Below are positions 57,126-64,000 of a stretch of DNA of 64,000 nucleotides, piece by piece. How positions within the stretch are numbered: the stretch's first letter is position 1; each line of letters starts with the position of its first letter. The notes under the pieces are model-generated. The model had not been told where the DNA came from. It did not search any database and worked only from the letters and a program-made list of their open reading frames with translations. Source of the stretch: Paenibacillus sp. JCM 10914 (GTDB taxonomy: Bacteria > Bacillota > Bacilli > Paenibacillales > Paenibacillaceae); contig NZ_BAZR01000010.1 in NCBI RefSeq assembly GCF_001315105.1, positions 1 through 64,000 on the forward strand, read 5' to 3'. The position numbers and the translations under genes are program-made.

Positions 57126-58523
57126 ATGAAGGTGAACATTCGGAAACAATGGTTACTCGCGATGTGCGCACTTCTTATTTTTCCTATGGGGCAGGTGACT
57201 CATGCCGTCTCCAGTCAAAACAACTTCTATAATGTTGTCATGCAGGACGGAGCCGATCCATGGGTCTACAAGCATACGGATGGCTTCTATTATTTCACGA
57301 AAACGACCGGTGGCAACGTTACCATCTGGAAGTCAGCCCAGCTTACTACGATCGATGCAGCTCCGACCACGGTCGTGAACACAGGTTGCTGCGGGATCTG
57401 GGCTCCTGAACTACACTACATCAACGGCGCTTGGTATATATACTACGCCAAGGACGATGGGGATAATGTCAACCACCGGATGTATGTGATGGAGAATACA
57501 TCCGCCGATCCGATGCAGGGAACCTGGCAGTACAAGGGCCAGATCACCGATCCGACCAACAAGTGGGCGATTGACGGCACCGTGCTGCAATCAGAGGGGC
57601 AGTTGTATTTTATCTGGTCCGGCTGGGAAGGGAACGTCAACGTACGGCAAAACCTGTACATCGCCCGTATGAGCAATCCATGGACGATCAGCTCGAATCG
57701 GGTGGAGATCGCCAGGCCGACTTTTGCCTGGGAGACGAATCACTCGCCTCACGTTAATGAAGGTCCTCAGGTGATTGTGCGAAACGGGGTCATTAGCCTC
57801 GTATACTCCGCTAGTGGTAGTTGGACCAATGACTACAGTCTGGGCTTGATCACAGCCAGCACGACCAGCGATTTGCTGAACCCGGCTTCTTGGAGCAAAC
57901 GCAGCCAGCCGATATTCAAATCCGGCAACGGACTGTACGGGCCCGGCCACCATTCGTTTACGAAGTCTCCTGATGGGACCGAGGACTGGATGCTCTATCA
58001 CGTTGCGAAATACAATAACGCCGGCTGGAATCGCGAAGTCCGCATGCAGAAGTTCACTTGGCATACGGATAATACACCGAATCTTGGCGTTCCGGTGAAT
58101 CCCAATGCCCCGATAACCTTGCCTTCCGGTGAGCCGGCGCATACTCGATACGAAGGAGAAGAAGGAAGCTTTGGCGGTGCTGCTTATGCATCGGACAGCC
58201 CGAATGGATCGGGCGGCAAGAAAGCAGGGCATATCGACACACCGGAGAGCTATGTGCAATTCTCGGTTCATGCTCCCTCGACTGGGGAGTATACATTGCT
58301 GGCCAGGACAGCAAACGGAACGGCAGGAGGCAACTGGTCCCATCTGATGTTGAGCGTCAACGAAGGTACGCCAAGTCCATTCCATATCACGAATAAGGGA
58401 TGGGAGAACTGGGGGTTGTCCACCGCGCGAATTCAGTTGAAGGCTGGCGCGAATACGATACGTTTCACCAAAGGCGAAGGCTACGGAGAGATTGATTTTT
58501 TCGACATCAAGCCGGCTACTTAA
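57126..58523 (+). CDS. Secreted GH43 hydrolase with C-terminal carbohydrate-binding module
   Basis: 465 residues. Signal peptide (WLLAMCALLIFPMGQVTHA), then a GH43 propeller: base Asp in GADPWVYKHTDGFYYF, WAPELHYINGAWYIYYAKDD, Asp in AIDGTVLQSEGQLYFIWSG, acid Glu in NEGPQVIV. From about residue 340 a CBM6/CBM35-type beta-sandwich (YEGEEGSFGGAAY, YVQFSVHAPSTGEYTLLART, GWENWGLSTARIQLKAGANT, FDIK at the end). Works outside the cell to trim side chains and release oligosaccharides for the importers. Related to the intracellular GH43 at 48988. Confidence 0.92.
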   Translation: MKVNIRKQWLLAMCALLIFPMGQVTHAVSSQNNFYNVVMQDGADPWVYKHTDGFYYFTKTTGGNVTIWKSAQLTTIDAAPTTVVNTGCCGIWAPELHYINGAWYIYYAKDDGDNVNHRMYVMENTSADPMQGTWQYKGQITDPTNKWAIDGTVLQSEGQLYFIWSGWEGNVNVRQNLYIARMSNPWTISSNRVEIARPTFAWETNHSPHVNEGPQVIVRNGVISLVYSASGSWTNDYSLGLITASTTSDLLNPASWSKRSQPIFKSGNGLYGPGHHSFTKSPDGTEDWMLYHVAKYNNAGWNREVRMQKFTWHTDNTPNLGVPVNPNAPITLPSGEPAHTRYEGEEGSFGGAAYASDSPNGSGGKKAGHIDTPESYVQFSVHAPSTGEYTLLARTANGTAGGNWSHLMLSVNEGTPSPFHITNKGWENWGLSTARIQLKAGANTIRFTKGEGYGEIDFFDIKPAT

Positions 58524-58560
58524 GTCCGAACTAAAGGTTGAAAATGAACAGATCGCTTGT

Positions 58561-58590
58561 AAATGGCTTCCGGGGCTCCGGGAGCCATTT
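58561..58590 (+). terminator. Terminator after secreted GH43
   Basis: AAATGGCT ... AGCCATTT with an inner CCGGGGC/TCCGG element; followed by TCTGGCTC. Only a short T run, so moderate confidence. Confidence 0.55.
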
Positions 58591-58706
58591 CTGGCTCACA
58601 ACCCAATGGGGTGAGATTGTAAGAAAGCCTTTACAAGGTTGATTGTTTTTCGTTTCGTGAAGAAGTAAGATGATGATAGTGAATATGTTAAAAGGGGAGC
58701 AGACTC

Positions 58707-59653
58707 GTGCTGGAACTTAGTTTTAACGACCCGGAAAGAATGGTCACGGTAACCCATGCCTTGTCAACACGTTCACGGTTGATATTCTAAGGCTCTTAAA
58801 TTCCAAGAACTTAAATATTATTGAGATTGCCGAGAAGCTGAAACTTCCCGTATCTACCGTAGCCAGCAATATCAAGGTGCTGGAGGCTGCTGAATTAATC
58901 AATACGGAACTGCTCCCGGCGTCGCGCGGGGCGATGAAGGTCTGCAGCCGCAATTATGACGATATCCATATCGCTTTGAATCTGAAGAATTCCGTACCCA
59001 AAGGCGTAACGCATGTGTATGAGGTTGAGATGCCCATCGGTCATTATAGTGATTGTGAAGTAGCGCCTACGTGCGGAATGGCTAATGGCGAAGGTTATAT
59101 TATTAAGGAAGACGAGCCGGCGAGCTTCTACCATCCGAAGCATGTCAACGCCCAGATCATATGGTTGCGCAAGGGATATTTGGAATATTTGCTGCCGATG
59201 GACATACCAGCTGGAGCTCGGATCGAATCGCTGGGCCTGTCGATGGAGATGTGTTCGGAAGCGCCGAACTATGATCATGATTGGCCATCCAATATCTCGG
59301 TCTGGATTAATGGTGTGGAAATCGGGATGTGGATGAGTCCGGGAGATTTCGGAGACCGCCGCGGCAAGTTGAATCCGAACTGGTGGTATGACTGGGCTAC
59401 CCAATACGGTTTTCTCAAAATGTGGCGTGTGGACCATGAGAAGACGACGCTCGATATGGAGAAAGTATCTGATATCGCCTTGGATGATCTTCGTATTACG
59501 GAGAGCCCGAAGCTGCGCCTGCGCATCGGCATCAAACCTGATGCCGTCAACCAAGGAGGGCTGAACTTGTTCGGCCGCCAATTTGGTGACCATGAACAAC
59601 ATATTATGATGCAAATTAAATACACGATGGATCAAGACGGGGAAGACACGTAG
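58707..59653 (+). pseudogene. ArsR-type regulator with long C-terminal domain, one-base frameshift
   Basis: Repaired length about 315 residues. GTG at 58707 with AAAGGGGAG upstream. Winged helix after repair: THALSTRSRVDILRLLNSKN, LNIIEIAEKLKLPVSTVASN, IKVLEAAELINTELLPASR. The rest (about 220 residues) is a beta-rich domain: EVEMPIGHYSDCEVAPTCGM, ASFYHPKHVNAQIIWLRKGY, PNYDHDWPSNISVWINGVEI, not recognised but reminiscent of sugar-responsive regulators in Paenibacillus. The frame breaks at 58777-58778 (one G missing). Last gene of the locus; may be a second local regulator. Confidence 0.8.
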
Positions 59654-59687
59654 AGGTTCTGTTCGTTGTGCAATCGTGTAATCCGGG

Positions 59688-59725
59688 AATGGCAGTGCAG
59701 AGATTTTTCTGCACTGCCATTTATT
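59688..59725 (+). terminator. Terminator after the carbohydrate locus
   Basis: AATGGCAGTGCAG - AGATTTTT - CTGCACTGCCATT, then TATTTTGG. Perfect 13-bp stem. Confidence 0.8.
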
Positions 59726-59808
59726 TTGGGCTGAGGTTGGTTTACATTCCGTTTAAATACGGATGTTACAATCCATTCATCACCCATACGGGATTGGAGG
59801 AAATCACA

Positions 59809-60840
59809 ATGGAGCAATTATATAGAAAGCACAAAGAACCGAAGTCAGGCGAGTTGGCGGTTGAAGCACACGGCCTTATCAAGACGTTCGGGGATAACCG
59901 GGCCGTAGACGGCGTGAATCTGAACGTGCGCGCCGGGACGATTTACGGTGTATTGGGACCCAATGGTGCAGGCAAGACGACCACGATTCGGATGCTGGCT
60001 ACCTTACTTCGGCCGGATGCTGGATCGGCTCGCATCTTTGGTCATGATGTAACGAAGGAATCACAGATCGTACGGCAATTGATCGGGGTTACCGGTCAAT
60101 ATGCCTCGGTTGACGAATCGCTTAGCGCGACTGAGAACCTGATCATCTTTTCTCGTCTGCTCGGGTTAGGCCGAGCAGAAGCACGACGTAAAGCAGAGGA
60201 ATTGCTGGAAGAATTCGGGTTATCGGAAGCGGCCAAGCGGCCTTTGAAGCATTTCTCCGGCGGGATGCGCCGCCGACTGGATCTGGCGGCAAGTCTCATT
60301 GCTCAGCCACCGCTGATCTTTCTGGATGAACCGACGACCGGACTCGATCCGCGCACCCGTTCGCAGATGTGGGATACGATTCGTCGTTTGGTGGATACGG
60401 GTTCCACGGTATTGCTAACCACGCAGTATCTCGAAGAGGCGGATCAACTGGCTGACCGGATTGCCGTTATCGATTACGGCCGGGTTGTGGCGGAAGGAAC
60501 GGCGGATGAACTGAAAATGTCGATCGGGACGTCATCGCTACATTTGACGGTAAAGCACCAGCAGGATATGGAGCGTGCCCGTCTCGCCATTGAACAGGTG
60601 CTGAAGGTGCAGGTTAACGTATCGGCTGAAGCGGGAAAGCTTACGGCACCGATGGCTGATGCCGACCTCGTGACAGACCTGCTCATTCAGCTTCGGTCGG
60701 CGGGGATTGCGCTGTCCGAGATGAGCGTACAGAAGCCCACCCTGGATGAGGTGTTTCTAACGATTACCGGTCATAACGTGAAGGAAGAGACGTCACGGAC
60801 GTCGCATGAATCTAACAAAACCGAGGTGACAAGCGCATGA
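59809..60840 (+). CDS. ABC exporter ATPase (DrrA-like)
   Basis: 343 residues from the ATG at 59809 (TTGGAGGAAATCAC upstream). Walker A GPNGAGKTT, signature FSGGMRRRLDLAASLI, Walker B LIFLDEPTTGLD, H-loop LTTQYLEEADQLADRIAVID, and the C-terminal domain of daunorubicin-resistance-type ATPases (VQKPTLDEVFLTITGHNVKE). Overlaps the permease start (ATGA at 60837). Confidence 0.93.
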   Translation: MEQLYRKHKEPKSGELAVEAHGLIKTFGDNRAVDGVNLNVRAGTIYGVLGPNGAGKTTTIRMLATLLRPDAGSARIFGHDVTKESQIVRQLIGVTGQYASVDESLSATENLIIFSRLLGLGRAEARRKAEELLEEFGLSEAAKRPLKHFSGGMRRRLDLAASLIAQPPLIFLDEPTTGLDPRTRSQMWDTIRRLVDTGSTVLLTTQYLEEADQLADRIAVIDYGRVVAEGTADELKMSIGTSSLHLTVKHQQDMERARLAIEQVLKVQVNVSAEAGKLTAPMADADLVTDLLIQLRSAGIALSEMSVQKPTLDEVFLTITGHNVKEETSRTSHESNKTEVTSA

Positions 60841-61649
60841 GCACTTTGATTAAACCCGCCAAGGAACGTCAGTTGAAGAACCATACGAGTATTGGTCAGA
60901 CACTCCGCAACTCGCTGACGATGGCTTATCGGGGGCTGCTGAAACTTCGGCGCACACCTGAGCAATTATTTGACGTGACGTTTCAACCGATTATCTTCAC
61001 GCTGATGTTTACTTATATATTCGGCGGAGCGATCTCAGGCGATGTCGTGAGTTATTTGCCGGTGATCATTCCGGGTATTCTTGTTCAGACGGTGATCACC
61101 ACCTCGGTTGTCACCGGGGTCCAATTGCGGGAGGATATGGACAAAGGCGTGTTCGATCGCTTTAAATCCCTGCCGATTGCAAGGATTGCACCGCTTGCAG
61201 GCGCACTCCTCGCAGACACGGTTCGATACACGATTGCAACGGTGCTAACCTTTACGATGGGATATCTAATGGGGTATCGGCCGGAGGGTGGTTTAGGCTA
61301 CGTGGCACTCGCAGGACTGATGGTCATTTTATGTTCGTGGGCGATTAGCTGGATATTCGCGTTCTTTGGTGTGATCGCGAGGTCTGCTTCCGGCGTACAG
61401 GGCATTTCGATGATTGTGTTGTTCCCACTGACGTTCCTCTCCAATGCGTTCGTGCCGGTGGATACGATGCCGGGCTGGCTGCAATGGTTCGTGAACATCA
61501 ATCCGATCTCGCACCTCGTGACGGCTGTTCGCGATTTAACCAACTCCGGTACCGTCGGTTGGGATCTCATCATATCCCTGATTGGTGCCGCGGTGATCGT
61601 GGCTATCTTCGCTCCAATCACGGTGCGTGCCTACATGCGGCGTACGTAA
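60837..61649 (+). CDS. ABC exporter permease (DrrB-like)
   Basis: 270 residues with six membrane segments (FDVTFQPIIFTLMFTYIFGG, SYLPVIIPGILVQTVITTSV, YTIATVLTFTMGYLMGY and others). The MARDLTNSGTVGW-like end (NPISHLVTAVRDLTNSGTVG) is typical of DrrB/ABC-2 daunorubicin permeases. Partner of the preceding ATPase; substrate unknown. Confidence 0.93.
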   Translation: MSTLIKPAKERQLKNHTSIGQTLRNSLTMAYRGLLKLRRTPEQLFDVTFQPIIFTLMFTYIFGGAISGDVVSYLPVIIPGILVQTVITTSVVTGVQLREDMDKGVFDRFKSLPIARIAPLAGALLADTVRYTIATVLTFTMGYLMGYRPEGGLGYVALAGLMVILCSWAISWIFAFFGVIARSASGVQGISMIVLFPLTFLSNAFVPVDTMPGWLQWFVNINPISHLVTAVRDLTNSGTVGWDLIISLIGAAVIVAIFAPITVRAYMRRT

Positions 61650-61665
61650 TGTTTGAACGAAATGA

Positions 61666-61724
61666 AACAACGTGCCAAGAGACATCGGGCGCGTTGTTAT
61701 TTGTTATTTGTTATTTGTTATTTG
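61666..61724 (+). terminator. Terminator and TTATTTG tandem repeat
   Basis: AAACAACGTGCC pairs with GGGCGCGTTGTT (61687-61698), directly after DrrB. It runs into four tandem TTATTTG units (61697-61724). Confidence 0.65.
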
Positions 61725-61810
61725 AATTGCGCTGCACTTGGCCTGGGATGCGCTTTGGAGGACTGAGGTTCCGCTATGATGATGATAGTAGCAACATAAG
61801 GCCCGTTCGA

Positions 61811-61938
61811 GGACATCAGATCCGTTATTCCTAAGAAAATCGCGATAATTGGTAGTGTTTTAAGTAAATAAGTGATCCTGAGTCCGCAAATACGTATAAA
61901 TAGGAAGGTTTTTCTGAAATAACGGATTCTGTGTCCGC
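61811..61938. repeat. Cluster of three related extragenic palindrome units
   Basis: A ~29-nt unit GGACATCAGATCCGTTATTC... (61811-61839) recurs inverted at 61858-61887 and again inverted at 61909-61938 (GCGGACACAGAATCCGTTATTT). The first two form an imperfect hairpin around a CGCGATAATTGGTAG loop. The stretch 61650-61964 holds no gene otherwise. Confidence 0.6.
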
Positions 61939-61964
61939 TTAGGCAATATGGGGGTCAACCGCAG

Positions 61965-62612
61965 TCATAAACGGAGTTTATAAGTACGGACGCGCTGTTC
62001 TCCGCTTGCGATGTCTAGTATTTGGAGCTCGACTAGCTTATGCAATAATCTTCGCGTATGTCGATCACTCACCCGAAGATGGACTGCAAGTTCCAACGGT
62101 GTTATCGGACGCAGAAGTCTTCGCGCAAACCGGACAGTTTCCGCTTCGAGCCAAGACAACGATGCGGGCACATCTGAGGCAATAAATCGACCGACAAAAG
62201 ACAGTACGAGCTGTTGACACTGTTTTGGCTCATCCACGATAGACGGGTAGGCAATCGGAAGAAAGGTCCAGCCATCCAACGCCAATAAGCAGTGACGGCG
62301 GCATAAATCCTTAAATCTTCTGACGTCAAGATCACGGGCATGCGGTCCATATCCTTGTATTTCAATTCCTCCTCTTGCACCGCCAGGCATATAAGCCAAA
62401 TCCAAATAACGATAACCGTTGCTGAAATCTCGTACTTCCCATTCTGGGTGTAAATCGTTGAAATTACCGATTGCCGGAAACCAGACCGAGCGCAGAAATT
62501 CGATGGTTCCATGACCTAATCCTCTATTGAGAATTTCGAGTCGGCGTGGATTTTGTTCGTTAAGTATATTCGCCTCTACCCAAAGCTCATATTGCTGATC
62601 AAACCGTGACAT
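61965..62612 (-). CDS. Nuclease-fold plus winged-helix protein, function unknown
   Basis: 215 residues, GAGGAGGT upstream of the ATG. The middle reads YRYLDLAYMPGGARGGIEIQ, GYGPHARDLDVRRFKDLCRR, LLALDGWTFLPIAYPSI: an Asp, then E-x-Q, then a helix rich in Arg/Asp and a WxxLPI strand, the order seen in PD-(D/E)XK/DUF559-like (Vsr-type) nucleases. The C-terminal ~60 residues form a winged helix (RPITPLELAVHLRVSDRHTR, RLLHKLVELQILD). This could be a nuclease or a regulator with a dead nuclease fold. It stands alone between repeats and a gene-free stretch. Confidence 0.7.
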   Translation of the reverse strand: MSRFDQQYELWVEANILNEQNPRRLEILNRGLGHGTIEFLRSVWFPAIGNFNDLHPEWEVRDFSNGYRYLDLAYMPGGARGGIEIQGYGPHARDLDVRRFKDLCRRHCLLALDGWTFLPIAYPSIVDEPKQCQQLVLSFVGRFIASDVPASLSWLEAETVRFARRLLRPITPLELAVHLRVSDRHTRRLLHKLVELQILDIASGEQRVRTYKLRL

Positions 62613-63048
62613 GAATCGCTATACCTCCTCGTGACACCATGGCCGCTATAAACACAACATAAAACAACATAAAAAACCGCTCCAACGATGCAGCCCTTTG
62701 ACTTTATCAGGGAAACATCGTATGGCAGCGGCGTGTTCTTCACGTCCACATTACGGGTATTATAAATCGTGATTTAGAGATTTAGCAACAGTTTTAGAGC
62801 TTCGGCTCAAAACTTCTCAAACTCAGTACGATGTGTGTCAACAATGCTGATAGTTGTTGGGCGAACTTATATATGACGTCATATACGACAAGGATAACTG
62901 ATAATGGATGATGATTAACCGATTGTAACTAGCGTTGCAAATACATAAAGACAAGCCGCCCCCCCTGCAGGGACCGGCTTGTCTTTATGTAGAGAAGATA
63001 GTGTCTAATGATTTGGACATTGGGAAAGGGAGTGTCTAAATTGTTAGA
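62613..63048. other. Gene-free stretch with one hairpin
   Basis: No gene recognised in 436 nt. A stem ATAAAGACAAGCCG / CGGCTTGTCTTTAT (62944-62989) is the likely terminator of the minus-strand sigma-54 activator gene. Confidence 0.6.
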
Positions 63049-64000
63049 TTATGATAGGTTTAACCGCTTGAGTTTGTTGTACAGCGTTGCTCTTGAAATG
63101 CCAAGCTGCTTGGCCAGCGTTAGCTATTGCCGTTAACTGCAGCCAACGCTCTGGACAACATGTTGCGTTCGAAATTGTCGAGCTCTGTCTGAAACGCCGC
63201 ACCGTCGATCGGGATATCGTTCTGCTTACAGAGATCGGAAGTATCCGCTGTTAATTGTTTGTCTCCCGAATAGATGTTATCCGGCAAATACTCGCGCTTA
63301 ATCTCCCCATCCGTAGAGAAAATAACGAGCCGCTCAATCGTATTGCGAAGCTCTCTAATATTGCCCGGCCAGTCGTAATGCAGCAAGTCTTCCAGCACAT
63401 CAGGTGCAATCGACTGAATATGACGGCCGTATATCAGTGCGAATTCATGCAGGAAGGATTGTATTAATTCATAGATATCTTCCTTGCGTTCGCGCAGGGA
63501 AGGAATCTCAAAGGAGACGACGTTTAAGCGATAATATAGATCCTCACGGAAGGTAGCCTCGGATATCATCTGCTCCAGATCTCGGTTGGTTGCCGCAATG
63601 ATCCGGCAGTCTACCTTCTTCAATTGAGTACCGCCAACCGGAAAATAGCTTCGCTCCTCCAGTACGCGCAGCAGCTTGACTTGCATCTCAAGCGGCATTT
63701 CTCCGATCTCATCCAGAAAGAGTGTGCCTCCGCTGGCGAGCTCGAACTTTCCTTTTTTTCCTTTGGGGTCAGCCCCGGAGAATGCACCTCGCTCATAACC
63801 GAACAATTCGCTCTCGAACAAGGCAGCAGGGATAGCTCCGCAGTTAATGGCAATATACGGCGCGCCGCTCCCCTCACGGGCATCGTGGATCGCTTTGGCA
63901 AACAATTCCTTGCCGGTACCGCTTTTTCCTTGAATGAGGACGGTTGCTTTGGTTGTGCTGATCTTGCGAATGGTCTCGATGCTGTTCTTGATGCTGCGGC
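63049..64000 (-). pseudogene. Sigma-54-dependent activator (partial, frameshifted near C-terminus)
   Basis: The gene begins beyond the window. Visible: AAA+ domain with Walker A GKSGTGKE, the sigma-54-contacting loop ERGAFSGAD (GAFSGA, a known variant of GAFTGA), Walker [13 protein letters not shown], and the R-finger segment REDLYYRLNVVSFEIPSLRE. A stop follows VNGNS at 63120; one base later in frame reads TLAKQLGISRATLYNKLKRL, the Fis-type helix-turn-helix that completes the family, ending at 63049. So a frameshift at about 63121-63125 separates the DNA-binding end. Activates genes read by RNA polymerase with sigma-54 (family knowledge). Confidence 0.88.

Noticed and set aside
57591..58385. 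264-codon minus-strand frame
   Set aside because: Antisense shadow of the secreted GH43.
58895..59635. 246-codon minus-strand frame
   Set aside because: Antisense shadow of the ArsR-type regulator's long domain.

Overview
The window looks like a chromosomal segment of a Paenibacillus-type, endospore-forming member of the Bacillota. Evidence: the gene order pst genes-phoU-polA-mutM-ytaF-coaE ... nrdR, an alpha/beta small acid-soluble spore protein, YesMN/LplABC-type sugar loci, strong AGGAGG ribosome-binding sites and many glycoside hydrolases. Everything here is read by eye from the sequence; no database search was run.

Layout. (1) 1-8.7 kb is a conserved core: end of pstA, pstB, phoU, polA, mutM, ytaF, coaE, a lytic transglycosylase, a spore SASP and nrdR. 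(2) 9.2-32.8 kb is accessory. It opens with an intact tRNA-Ala(GGC) at 9209. Decayed tRNA-Ala-like copies follow at 12997, 15165, 18800 and 29275, and three of them share the same downstream hairpin. Between them lie an ArsR-VOC pair, an ECF sigma-VOC-hydrolase operon, an IS3 orfA remnant, a DUF418 protein, a secreted serine hydrolase with a TetR regulator, gene remnants, two paralogous divergent SDR/TetR modules, an XRE regulator-membrane protein pair, an Lnr-like two-component plus ABC exporter locus, another SDR, and an ABC-2 exporter. (3) 33-42.7 kb (minus strand) is a sugar locus: two lipoprotein binding proteins, LplB/LplC permeases, a YesMN two-component system and a GH36 alpha-galactosidase. 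(4) 43-59.7 kb (plus strand) is a second, larger carbohydrate locus: LacI regulator, binding protein and two permeases, six-hairpin glycosidase, intracellular GH43, LplA/B/C-like importer, GH2, aldose-epimerase-like protein, secreted GH43 with a C-terminal carbohydrate-binding module, and an ArsR-type regulator. Two exact matches to the CcpA cre consensus lie in its control regions, one overlapping a consensus sigma-A promoter. (5) 59.8-64 kb holds a DrrAB-type ABC exporter, an unusual nuclease-fold/winged-helix protein and the end of a sigma-54 activator.

How it works together: regions 3 and 4 look like sensing, uptake and intracellular depolymerisation of plant oligosaccharides carrying arabinose and galactose (inference). 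Region 2 looks like repeated insertion and decay next to a tRNA-Ala gene.

Caution: twelve otherwise complete genes and one IS remnant contain frameshifts, mostly missing single bases in short homopolymers. This fits residual assembly errors at least as well as real gene death. I give the repaired span for each and label it a pseudogene as the sequence stands.
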